Below, one piece after another: positions 1-6,593 of a DNA stretch of 7,367 nucleotides; within the stretch, counting starts at the first letter, position 1, and each line of letters starts with the position of its first letter. Made by a program: the position numbers and the translations under genes. This stretch comes from Spirochaetales bacterium (GTDB lineage: Bacteria > Spirochaetota > Spirochaetia > DSM-27196 > SLST01), in contig DAOWMR010000131.1 of NCBI GenBank assembly GCA_030642995.1, positions 1-7,367 on the forward strand. Direction: 5' to 3'. The notes below the pieces were generated by a model that was not told where the DNA came from, did not search any database, and saw only the letters and a program-made list of their open reading frames with translations.

Positions 1-1
1 C

Positions 2-1507
2 GCCGATCCAACGGAGGAAGCGATTGCCCTCCCGGCCGCGGGCACCGTCGGATCAGCCCGTGCCCAGGTATTCGAGTCCGTGTATCTCAAGAACCGTCAT
101 GGCGCACGGATTCACGTTGAGGGAAGCCTCGCCGAAACACACGGAGATCGCGGTCAATTTGAAGGACAGACTCTTGCTTTCCGCGATGTGACCGACCTCA
201 AACGCCTGAACGAAAGAGTAACCTACCAGGCGAGCCATGACGCGCTGACGGGACTGATCAATCGGGATGAACTTGCCACTCAGCTCAAGCTGCTCGCCGA
301 GGAGGTTCGTCGCGAGGATCGCCGGCACAGCTTCATGTTCATCGACATCGATCAATTCAAGTTGATCAACGACGTGTGTGGCCACGCCGCCGGAGACGAA
401 CTCTTGCGCCAGCAGGTAGAGGAAGTCGAGTCGCTCCTGGAAAGGGAGTACATTCTTGGCCGGCTGGGAGGCGATGAGTTCGGGTTGATCGTTCTGGATC
501 AAACGCCGGAAGATGGGCAGGAGCTGGCCGAGAAGATTGTGAATCAGCTGAACAGGAAGTTCATCTGGCAGCCAAACAGCTACAATATCTCGGTGAGCAT
601 CGGACTCGCGAGCATCTCCAGGGAAAACAGCAAGGTGATTGACATCATGGCCGCGGCCGATGATGCATGCGCGCTGGCCAAAGAACATGGCGGGAACACG
701 GTCCGGGCGTATCAACAGAGAGATAATGTCTTCCTGAAGCGCAAGGGAGAAATGCAGTGGATATCAAGGCTGACAAGCGCGCTGGACGAAGATCGATTTG
801 TACCCTATTTCCAGGATATTCTCCCGCTCGGAGAGATTGGCGAGAACAAAATCGAGATTCTGCTGCGGCTCAGGAATCGTGACGGAACACTGGTTCAACC
901 TGGGGAGTTCATCACGGCGGCCGAGCGCTACAAGTTGATGCCGTCAATAGACCGATGGGTGATCAATGCGGCGTTCGAATATGTCAAACAACGCCTGAAG
1001 ACCGGGGAGGACCTCCCGGTCACCGGCGTCAATCTCAGCGGATCATCACTCGCGGATACGACCCTTATGGATTATATCCTCGCGATGATAGACAAGCATG
1101 AGGTTCCTGCATCGCACTTCTGTTTTGAGGTCACTGAGACCAGTGCGATTCAGAATTTTGCCCGGGCAACAGTGTTCGTCGACAGGCTCAAGGCTGAAGG
1201 TGCAACATTTGCGCTGGATGACTTCGGAAACGGGTTTTCGTCGTTTGCATACTTGAAGCGACTGTCGGTGGATTACCTGAAAATCGATGGATCGTTCGTC
1301 AAGGACATCGAGGCGGACCCGATTGATCGCGCTATGGTCGAGGCGGTCAACAATATCGGACACACCATGGGCATGCTGACCATAGCCGAGTACGTTCATA
1401 CACAGCGCATTCGGGAGATGCTGACCGACATGGGAGTGGACTACGCCCAGGGGTTTGTGATCTCGAAACCGGAACCGCTCCCGTGGACACAGAGCCCCCG
1501 AGCCTGA
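2..1507 (+). CDS. PAS-GGDEF-EAL cyclic-di-GMP turnover protein (5' partial)
   Basis: The reading frame is open to the left edge, so the N-terminus lies outside the window; a GTG at position 80 is not a convincing start. Numbering from the first visible codon, residues about 24-70 are the end of a PAS domain leading into the usual DVTDLK-type linker. A GGDEF (diguanylate cyclase) domain follows at about 75-240, with the metal-binding FIDIDQFK stretch, the NDxxGHxxGD signature and an intact GGDEF at 156-160. An EAL (c-di-GMP phosphodiesterase) domain occupies about 255-497. Its first motif reads EIL, but the metal and catalytic positions appear present: E285, N344, E376, D406/D407 in DDFG, K427, E463 and Q483. 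The inhibitory RxxD site before GGDEF is absent (EREY). By motif content both activities are possible; which one dominates cannot be told. No membrane segment is seen in the visible part. It probably senses a signal through PAS and sets c-di-GMP level. It need not belong functionally with the genes that follow. Confidence 0.93.
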   Translation, partial: ADPTEEAIALPAAGTVGSARAQVFESVYLKNRHGARIHVEGSLAETHGDRGQFEGQTLAFRDVTDLKRLNERVTYQASHDALTGLINRDELATQLKLLAEEVRREDRRHSFMFIDIDQFKLINDVCGHAAGDELLRQQVEEVESLLEREYILGRLGGDEFGLIVLDQTPEDGQELAEKIVNQLNRKFIWQPNSYNISVSIGLASISRENSKVIDIMAAADDACALAKEHGGNTVRAYQQRDNVFLKRKGEMQWISRLTSALDEDRFVPYFQDILPLGEIGENKIEILLRLRNRDGTLVQPGEFITAAERYKLMPSIDRWVINAAFEYVKQRLKTGEDLPVTGVNLSGSSLADTTLMDYILAMIDKHEVPASHFCFEVTETSAIQNFARATVFVDRLKAEGATFALDDFGNGFSSFAYLKRLSVDYLKIDGSFVKDIEADPIDRAMVEAVNNIGHTMGMLTIAEYVHTQRIREMLTDMGVDYAQGFVISKPEPLPWTQSPRA

Positions 1508-1547
1508 TAGCAGCCACAAAGGCCGGAACGCGGTATCATTGGATGTC

Positions 1548-2291
1548 ATGAATCGAGTCGTTGTCCGAATCACCTGCATGGCCTTCATGCTGGTTGTCTC
1601 TGCGGGTGCTGCAATATCCAGCGAACTCTGGGATCGAGCCGTTGATCTCTATGATGCCTATGGCGACTTGCTGCCGGGACGCATGAACGTTCAATTTGAT
1701 CAGTACAACGGGCGAGGCGGGCTCGTATCGTCCGAACGGAGAGAGATAGCGGTCGATGTAGGATCGTCTGGTGAGGTGGAAAGCCGTATCACCTATGCGT
1801 CCAAAAATGGAGAGGACATCACCGAAAAACGCCGGAACGATACGGTATCCGGCGCCCCGTTTGGGGGAGGGGGTGGGGATGAGCAGAGCGACTCCCCATT
1901 TGCCGGACTGCAGAAGAGCCCCTTTGATCCATCCGAACAGGTTAGAGTCACGGTCATTGACACAGGGCGGTCGGAAACCATTGGCGGTGTACGGACACGA
2001 ATCCATCTCTTCCAACAATCCACTGGCGGCGAAAACATGACGACCGGCACTGTTTGGCTCGCTGAGGAAACTGGAGCTCCCGTGAAACTCACGGCGAGTA
2101 TCGAACCGCTTCCCGGTTTCATAGACGTGTTCCAGATGATTCAAACGTTCGAGACGGACAGCGAAGGTAGGTGGTATATGACGCGAATGGAGTTCGTCGG
2201 CGAAGGAAACATTCTGTTTGTGAGGCGTCGCCTCGAGAGTGAGTTGGAGTTCTCAGAGTATTTTCTCCCGCCCCCTGAGCCGCTACACTAA
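1548..2291 (+). CDS. Exported protein, probable LolA/LppX-like lipid-carrier fold
   Basis: A 247-residue protein beginning with a typical signal peptide: MNRVVVR as the charged start, then a hydrophobic core (residues 8-18) and small residues SAGAA giving likely cleavage after about residue 21-22. The Cys at 10 lies inside the hydrophobic core and is not a lipobox, so a soluble periplasmic or surface protein is expected. The mature part alternates short beta-like stretches. The segment at about 168-182 (VWLAEETGAPVKL) and the C-terminal strands resemble the outer-membrane lipoprotein-sorting (LolA/LppX) fold; this is pattern recognition and not certain. Residues 102-130 form a Gly/Pro/Ser-rich flexible linker with a run of five glycines. 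An in-frame TTG nine bases upstream (1539) is possible, but ATG 1548 gives the more compact signal peptide; a GGA at 1541-1543 is a weak ribosome site. It sits 40 bases after the GGDEF-EAL gene and 7 bases before aroK, so it is probably cotranscribed with aroK. Confidence 0.8.
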   Translation: MNRVVVRITCMAFMLVVSAGAAISSELWDRAVDLYDAYGDLLPGRMNVQFDQYNGRGGLVSSERREIAVDVGSSGEVESRITYASKNGEDITEKRRNDTVSGAPFGGGGGDEQSDSPFAGLQKSPFDPSEQVRVTVIDTGRSETIGGVRTRIHLFQQSTGGENMTTGTVWLAEETGAPVKLTASIEPLPGFIDVFQMIQTFETDSEGRWYMTRMEFVGEGNILFVRRRLESELEFSEYFLPPPEPLH

Positions 2292-2298
2292 ACCCGTG

Positions 2299-2868
2299 AT
2301 GGACCACAACCGTGATTCCCAGCCTATCTTCCTCGTCGGCGTCAAGCATACTGGAAAGAGCCACCTCGCGAAGCTAATCGCCGGCAGGATGAATCGCGGC
2401 TTGATTGACATTGACGAGGAGATTGAGCAAATGTACGCTGCCGAGTTCGGAGAGCGGCTGGTCGTGCGAGAGATATATCGACGCGATGACGGGCAGACCT
2501 TTCGGCGACTCGAGGCGGATGCTTGCAGCAACGCGGCCCGAAGTCCCAAACTGGTTGTTATAGCAACAGGCGGTGGGCTGTGCGATAACGCCGAGGCGGT
2601 TGCCCAATTGCGGTTGGGGGTCGCCGTGGCGCTCGATGCGGATCCCGAACTGCTTTTCAATCGGATCATCAGGAACGGGATACCGGCTTTCATGTCGGCA
2701 AGTACCACGGCTGAAGCGAGGGACGAGTTCGAGGACCTCCACCGACGGCGTTCAATCCTCTACCGCGAGATGTCCGATATTGTGGTGGAGGTCGGCGATG
2801 GAGAGCCGACGGAAGCGGCAACGGAAGTCATATTGCGAATTGAGGAGCATATCCATGGCGGGAAGTAG
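2299..2868 (+). CDS. aroK: Shikimate kinase, divergent
   Basis: Predicted cytoplasmic kinase of 189 residues that phosphorylates the 3-hydroxyl of shikimate with ATP, in the pathway to chorismate. Visible motifs, in family order: Walker A GVKHTGKS (14-21), the DID at 37-39 matching the family DxD that binds Mg and shikimate, FRRLE (68-72) carrying the shikimate-binding Arg, the GGG at 91-93, and a C-terminal HRRRSILY segment (148-155) matching the conserved Arg/Tyr region. The lid is unusual: the common RPLL is replaced by RNGIPAF (125-131). Length is close to the usual 170-190. ATG 2299 is taken as start; a GTG directly before it (2296) is an equal alternative, and no strong Shine-Dalgarno is seen for either, so translation may depend on the gene ending at 2291. 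The 3' end overlaps aroC by 14 bases, and this neighbour strongly supports the call over a generic P-loop kinase such as gluconate kinase. Confidence 0.88.
   Translation: MDHNRDSQPIFLVGVKHTGKSHLAKLIAGRMNRGLIDIDEEIEQMYAAEFGERLVVREIYRRDDGQTFRRLEADACSNAARSPKLVVIATGGGLCDNAEAVAQLRLGVAVALDADPELLFNRIIRNGIPAFMSASTTAEARDEFEDLHRRRSILYREMSDIVVEVGDGEPTEAATEVILRIEEHIHGGK
2842..2847 (+). promoter_or_regulatory. Ribosome binding site of aroC
   Basis: GAGGAG lies inside the last codons of aroK, seven bases before ATG 2855. It fixes the aroC start and rules out the long in-frame extension running back to 2573. Its location inside aroK fits coupled translation. Confidence 0.85.
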
Positions 2869-3910
2869 CTTCGGTCACCTCTTCAGAGTTACCACATTCG
2901 GCGAGTCTCACGGCGGTGCGGTCGGGGCGGTGGTTGACGGCGTCACTCCGCAGGTGCCGCTTAGTTGCGAGGATATTCAGACTCAGCTGGATCGGCGTAA
3001 ACCTGGACAAGGATTCATGACCACACCACGCAATGAACCGGACACTGTGCAGATCCTGTCCGGCATCTTCGACGGACGAACAACCGGCACACCGCTGATA
3101 ATGATTCTCTACAACTCAGATGCGGACCCATCTGCCTACGACGACATCAAGGATATGTTCCGCCCAGGCCACGCTGACTACACCTATTTTCAGAAGTACG
3201 GCATTCGAGACTGGCGCGGCAGCGGCCGAGCGAGCGGACGGGAGACGGCCGGTCGTGTCGCCGCCGGAGCTGTGGCAAAAAAGCTTCTCCACCAGCGAGG
3301 AGTGTCAGTTCTCGCGTACACGCTGCGCGCGGGCGGTGTAGCGTGCGAAGAGTTTGACCCGAGCCAGATTGAGAGGAATCCAATGCGGGCATGCGATGGA
3401 AAGGCGGCGGCACGCATGATGGACAGAATTGCAAAGGTGATGGAAGACAACGACAGCGTCGGAGGAGTCGTTGAGTGCCGGATCAGTGGAATTCAGGCCG
3501 GACTCGGAGAGCCGGTCTTTGACAAGCTGGACGCGGAACTTGCCCACGCGATGCTCTCAATCGGCGCGGTGAAAGGCGTTGAGTTTGGCGCCGGATTTTC
3601 GGCGGCCGAGATGACCGGAAGTGAACACAATGATGAGATGACCTCGGATGGATTTCTCACCAACAATGCCGGCGGCATCATCGGCGGCATTTCAACCGGG
3701 AATGAGATCCTCTTCCGCCTGGCGGTGAAACCCACCAGCTCCATTGCACGCGAGCAGAAAACCACAGATGTTTCGGGAGCAGAGCGTACAATCGTCACTG
3801 AAGGCCGTCATGATGCATGCATTTGTCCGCGGATTGTGCCGGTGGTGGAGGCGATGGCCTGCATTGTGGCGGAAGACCACTACAAGAGACAGGCCGCACT
3901 GTTCGGATAG
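2855..3910 (+). CDS. aroC: Chorismate synthase
   Basis: A 351-residue protein, full length for the family. It converts 5-enolpyruvylshikimate 3-phosphate to chorismate, using reduced FMN as cofactor, at the branch point to aromatic amino acids and folates. The N-terminal signature FGESHG (15-20) contains one conserved catalytic histidine (H19), and RPGHADYTY contains the second (H106). Other family hallmarks are RRKPGQG (47-53), the RGSGRASGRET signature, the NNAGGIIGGISTG loop, KPTSSI, and the C-terminal GRHDACICPRIVPVVEA with its conserved Asp. The start is set by a strong ribosome site and by homology of MAGSSFGHLFRVTTFGE with the family N-terminus. It overlaps aroK by 14 bases, forming a coupled shikimate-pathway pair. 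No fused flavin reductase domain is present, so reduced FMN must come from another protein. Confidence 0.98.
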   Translation: MAGSSFGHLFRVTTFGESHGGAVGAVVDGVTPQVPLSCEDIQTQLDRRKPGQGFMTTPRNEPDTVQILSGIFDGRTTGTPLIMILYNSDADPSAYDDIKDMFRPGHADYTYFQKYGIRDWRGSGRASGRETAGRVAAGAVAKKLLHQRGVSVLAYTLRAGGVACEEFDPSQIERNPMRACDGKAAARMMDRIAKVMEDNDSVGGVVECRISGIQAGLGEPVFDKLDAELAHAMLSIGAVKGVEFGAGFSAAEMTGSEHNDEMTSDGFLTNNAGGIIGGISTGNEILFRLAVKPTSSIAREQKTTDVSGAERTIVTEGRHDACICPRIVPVVEAMACIVAEDHYKRQAALFG

Positions 3911-3937
3911 CCTCGCCGCGCAAATGCGCGGGAGAGG
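3911..3937. terminator. GC-rich hairpin between converging aroC and rubredoxin genes
   Basis: CCGCGC (3916-3921) pairs with GCGCGG (3926-3931) across an AAAT loop. The stem can extend through CCTC (3911-3914) and GAGG (3934-3937) past a small internal loop. It begins directly after the aroC stop and ends seven bases from the rubredoxin stop, which is where a bidirectional terminator would be expected. There is no T-run on either strand, so it is not a classical intrinsic terminator; it may protect mRNA 3' ends or work with Rho. Confidence 0.45.
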
Positions 3938-3944
3938 TCAGACT

Positions 3945-4106
3945 CTATTCCTCCGGCGAGAAGTCTTCCTTCGGAGCTCCACACATCGGGCAGACCCAGT
4001 CCTCGGGAATGTCGGCAAACGCCGTTCCCACAGCAACGCCGTTGTCCGGATCACCCTCTTCCGGGTCATAGATATAGCCACAGACGTCGCACACGTACTT
4101 CTGCAT
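3945..4106 (-). CDS. Rubredoxin
   Basis: A 53-residue protein, the standard length of small rubredoxins, beginning MQKYVCDVCGYIYDPEEGDP. Two CxxCG knuckles (C6/C9 and C39/C42) supply the four cysteines that hold one iron. The family aromatic residues Y4, Y11, Y13 and W37 are present, as is the IPEDWVCPMCG stretch. It is a cytoplasmic one-electron carrier, in anaerobes often serving rubrerythrin, superoxide reductase or flavoprotein oxidases; none of those partners is in this window, so its partner here is unknown. The start is firm: AGGAG at 4113-4117 lies six bases upstream of the ATG. A 20-codon ORF upstream ends in TAATG on this start. The gene converges with aroC, 34 bases apart. The presence of rubredoxin suggests, but does not prove, an anaerobic or oxygen-sensitive life. 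Confidence 0.97.
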   Translation of the reverse strand: MQKYVCDVCGYIYDPEEGDPDNGVAVGTAFADIPEDWVCPMCGAPKEDFSPEE

Positions 4107-4168
4107 TACTTTCTCCTTTGGCTGTCCGAAGTCTCAACCCCGGCACAATTTGGATATTTGTTCTCCAT
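4106..4168 (-). CDS. Possible 20-residue leader ORF overlapping the rubredoxin start
   Basis: On the minus strand an ATG at 4168, preceded six bases upstream by AGGGG (4175-4179), opens a 20-codon frame (MENKYPNCAG, then VETSDSQRRK). Its TAA stop shares its last A with the rubredoxin start codon (TAATG). The peptide has one Cys and no recognisable motif. Such an overlap would couple rubredoxin translation to the leader, but an ORF this short can arise by chance. Codon use cannot be judged at this length. Confidence 0.3.
   Translation of the reverse strand: MENKYPNCAGVETSDSQRRK
4113..4117 (-). promoter_or_regulatory. Ribosome binding site of the rubredoxin gene
   Basis: The minus strand reads AAAGGAGAAAGTA directly before the rubredoxin ATG; AGGAG is spaced six bases from the start. 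It also lies within the last codons of the possible leader ORF (4106-4168), so a ribosome translating that ORF would pass over it. Confidence 0.85.
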
Positions 4169-4212
4169 GAATGGCCCCTAATCTATCAAAAAGTCAAGCC
4201 GACCGTGCACTG

Positions 4213-4749
4213 CTATTGGCGCTCTGCTTTCTCCCGGACCAGGTGGAGGACCAGGAGAGCGATCCCCAACACGACCAGAACCAGCGGCCACCAATCCGTG
4301 ACGACCTCGGCAAAAGGCCGCTTGATGATCCCAAGGCTGAATGGAAGAAAGAGAAATGAAAGCAACAATGTGGCGACTCCGGGAACGGCAAGGCTTAAAC
4401 GGGTGTAACCGCGCTTGCGCAAACCGTAGACGAGCAACGCCAGCCCGCAGATCGTCATGAAGAACGGCCAGATGGCCGTCAGTTCAAGGGGCACCACAAG
4501 CTTCGTGATCAGAAGGAGGAGCCCGCTCAAGAACGACGCGATGCCAAGGAACAGATACGAGTCCGGACCCGTGTGGAACACCCTGAAGTAGAGCAGAACG
4601 AGCCCCGCGATGAGCAAACCGGCGGGCCAGAGATTGACCGGGTGTTTCAACTCGCCGACGGTCCACAGGAGGAGCATCAGCCCAAGGAGCAGGGTTATGA
4701 CGCCGATGACGACGAACTTGTTTGGAAATCGGGGTTGTTTCCCCTTCAT
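4213..4749 (-). CDS. Six-helix membrane protein with three DUF5668/LiaF-like hairpin repeats
   Basis: A 178-residue integral membrane protein with six predicted helices at about 12-31, 40-57, 64-85, 92-110, 118-142 and 152-171, and short charged ends (basic N-terminus MKGKQPRFPNK). It is made of three tandem copies of about 53-60 residues. Each copy has a first helix with a Gly early in a Leu-rich run (G16, G69, G124) and a second helix opening with WP followed seven residues later by Gly, then xxLL (W41-P42-G49, W94-P95-G102, W154-P155-G162). The WPxxxxxxG pattern resembles the DUF5668/LiaF transmembrane domain, often linked to envelope stress sensing, but no soluble C-terminal domain is present and the function is unknown. 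The start ATG has no clear Shine-Dalgarno. It lies 68 bases after the double-SIS gene on the same strand and may be cotranscribed with it. Confidence 0.85.
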   Translation of the reverse strand: MKGKQPRFPNKFVVIGVITLLLGLMLLLWTVGELKHPVNLWPAGLLIAGLVLLYFRVFHTGPDSYLFLGIASFLSGLLLLITKLVVPLELTAIWPFFMTICGLALLVYGLRKRGYTRLSLAVPGVATLLLSFLFLPFSLGIIKRPFAEVVTDWWPLVLVVLGIALLVLHLVREKAERQ

Positions 4750-4792
4750 GTGCCCATAGTACCAAAGGCCGGGCTCAGAGCCAACCGAGTGT

Positions 4793-4809
4793 CGGCCGGG
4801 TCACGGCCG
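4793..4809 (-). other. Small GC hairpin between the double-SIS gene and the membrane protein gene
   Basis: CGGCC (4793-4797) and GGCCG (4805-4809) can pair across a seven-base loop in the 68-base gap after the double-SIS stop codon. No T-run follows, so termination is doubtful. The rest of the gap holds no convincing promoter. Confidence 0.25.
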
Positions 4810-4817
4810 CGCGCCAT

Positions 4818-6593
4818 CTATGGGCCCCAGACGCCGAGCCGCTGGAGGGCGGCCACAACTGGAGATGTGGTGGTCTCACCGCCTTCGGACGACAACCGTG
4901 ACCGGGACAGAATGGACACATACAGTTCTGCGCACGCCGGTTCGTAGTCGATGCCGCCGAGTTCCTCGATTATCCGACTTCCCCTGTCAATGAGTTTCTT
5001 GTTGGTCGGATCGAGCTGAATCATCCAGTTTCCGCGAACTCTGCCCATGAGACCCATCGTCGCCGTGCTGACTGTGTTGTAGAGGAGTTTCATCAGCAGG
5101 TGCTGCCACAAGTTAATTGGGCTGTCTTCCGTTGAAACATCAAGACTGAAGGTCGATGGCGCGTGCGAATCTCTCGCCCCGCCGACCCTCAGTGTGTCGG
5201 CCTCGGCCACATAGCTTGTCGCCCAACCCGGACCGGTCAGGTGAAGCCACCAGTTCGGATGGGTGCCCGGTCTTGCATCGTCCGGCTCACTGCCCACGGC
5301 ATAGCGAGCTATCTCCTGCACGCCAAGCGCGGGTGGCCGGTCACTGAAAACGGCAGGCGCTCCCAGTGCCTCGTAATCGGCACTTCCCCAGTCCAGGCCA
5401 CGGGGTGATCGCCTGAGCATGGAATGCCAAGCGGAGATGCTGGATCTCGTCGGGTCTTTCGCATAGGCCCAGGACTGAGCGGACGAATGGTCGTCCGAGG
5501 GTCGAAAAGGAGGTAGCATGAAGGTTGGCGTTCGCTCGCTTGTGTCGCAAAAAAGGTCCAGCAAGTAGTGAGACGTGAAATAGGTGACGAGGCCCCCTCG
5601 CTCGTAGACCTGCCGTTCGCGTTCGGCAAGACCTGCCATGCTCCGGAGATTCGGTGACGAATTGAGGTTCTGAACCAAGTCCGCGAAGACACCGGCCCGG
5701 GACTCCCGACGGATCTCAATTGCATTGTCACCAGTCAACCGGGAGAGCCCCTCTTCCATGGCTGCGCCAATAACCAGCATCCCCATGGTGGTTGCCTGCA
5801 TCCGGGTGGATCCCGAGAGGGCCATGGCTCCGGTACAGAGATCGAGCACGGTCACGTGAGGGTTGTCGATGGCCCGGCGCGATCGATCAACTCGCTCACG
5901 CAGGAGCTGCGCCGGGTTGTTGAAGACGAGAAACACTCTGCACCCGCGCCTCAGACCTTCGTCCACGGACCCGAGTACGGACGGCGTCTCTCCGCCTTCG
6001 GTGATTGCAATGAGAAGATCGCCTTCCCCAAGTTCCATGTCGGCAACCTGTCGGGCGCCAAAAGCCGGATAATCTTCAAAGCTCTCCACCGACCGGACAA
6101 GCGCGCGGTCTCCTCCGGTCATGATGCTGCAGGCAAGATTGGCCATATTCAGCGTCTGTTCCCGTGGGGAATAGGCCGCCTCGGCCGAGCCGGGCTCTAC
6201 TCCCGCCTGATCCTCCCAGAATTGCCGCCACATTTCCTCGAGCAACATCGCGAGTCGACCGGTGCTTCCACATCCGGAAAAGCAGATCCTCCTCCGTCCC
6301 CTCGCGCTCTCCAGGATTGCGGCCACAAGCCGACTGTATTCTTCTGAACGGAATACACGCCGCGCGACGGGGGCAAGATCTCCATCTACCGCAAGCAGCA
6401 GCTTGACGCCTTCAACGGTGTCCCGCTCAATTGTGTCACTGAAGTTGCGAGTGATCGGATGCGAACCTTCGGTGGGCAACGCTCCCAGGTGAAACGGAGT
6501 TTCCTTGGTGACAAATTCATGCGCGAGCGCCCGGGCCTGTTCGAAAAGGCCGGAATCGCGACTGTCTGTGCCGTAGTCGTCGTTCATCGTCAT
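4818..6593 (-). CDS. Double-SIS protein, glucokinase-regulator (GKRP)/MurQ-like
   Basis: A 591-residue soluble protein from ATG 6593. GTG 6596 and ATG 6587 are alternative starts; GAGAGG four bases before 6593 favours that one. The first SIS (sugar-phosphate binding) domain, about residues 55-290, carries the MurNAc-6-phosphate etherase family landmarks in order: SGCGSTGRLA (106-115), GGDRALVRSVESFED (160-174), AITEGGETPSVLGS (197-209), NNPA and SGSTRMQATT (260-269). MurQ is only about 300 residues. The double length, plus a second half with LLYNTVSTATMGLMGR (503-518) and the downstream NKKLIDRG, matches the two-SIS layout of animal glucokinase regulatory protein, which binds fructose phosphates. 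Of the two etherase glutamates, the one equal to E. coli E114 is kept (E173) but that equal to E83 is Met (121), with acidic residues just before it. Regulation or sensing therefore seems likelier than etherase activity. The start overlaps the stop of the upstream ROK gene as TGATG, implying coupled translation and a shared pathway, probably amino-sugar or hexose phosphate metabolism. Confidence 0.85.
   Translation of the reverse strand: MTMNDDYGTDSRDSGLFEQARALAHEFVTKETPFHLGALPTEGSHPITRNFSDTIERDTVEGVKLLLAVDGDLAPVARRVFRSEEYSRLVAAILESARGRRRICFSGCGSTGRLAMLLEEMWRQFWEDQAGVEPGSAEAAYSPREQTLNMANLACSIMTGGDRALVRSVESFEDYPAFGARQVADMELGEGDLLIAITEGGETPSVLGSVDEGLRRGCRVFLVFNNPAQLLRERVDRSRRAIDNPHVTVLDLCTGAMALSGSTRMQATTMGMLVIGAAMEEGLSRLTGDNAIEIRRESRAGVFADLVQNLNSSPNLRSMAGLAERERQVYERGGLVTYFTSHYLLDLFCDTSERTPTFMLPPFRPSDDHSSAQSWAYAKDPTRSSISAWHSMLRRSPRGLDWGSADYEALGAPAVFSDRPPALGVQEIARYAVGSEPDDARPGTHPNWWLHLTGPGWATSYVAEADTLRVGGARDSHAPSTFSLDVSTEDSPINLWQHLLMKLLYNTVSTATMGLMGRVRGNWMIQLDPTNKKLIDRGSRIIEELGGIDYEPACAELYVSILSRSRLSSEGGETTTSPVVAALQRLGVWGP

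Noticed and set aside
53..715. Long open frame on the minus strand opposite the GGDEF region
   Set aside because: It mirrors a strongly supported GGDEF coding frame, shows no recognisable domain, and is explained by codon bias of the real gene.
1534..1547. TATCAT at 1534-1539 as a -10 box giving a leaderless transcript for the exported protein
   Set aside because: It matches five of six consensus bases, but the -35 region (CAGCCA) has no match and a single hexamer is weak evidence.
1539..1547. TTG start nine bases upstream for the exported protein
   Set aside because: It adds only three residues including an Asp before the signal peptide, and ATG 1548 is the more usual start codon; it cannot be fully excluded.
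2573..2854. In-frame upstream extension of aroC beginning at 2573
   Set aside because: It lies inside aroK in another frame, has no family similarity, and ATG 2855 has a strong ribosome site and the conserved chorismate synthase N-terminus.
3744..4181. Plus-strand open frame spanning the end of aroC and the rubredoxin gene
   Set aside because: It overlaps two certain genes, on the same strand as aroC and antisense to rubredoxin, and its translation has no protein-like features.
4169..4197. TTGACT (4192-4197, minus strand) as a -35 box for the rubredoxin gene
   Set aside because: At 16-18 base spacing the -10 candidates (GCCATT, CCATTC, CATTCA) are poor, so no promoter is claimed.
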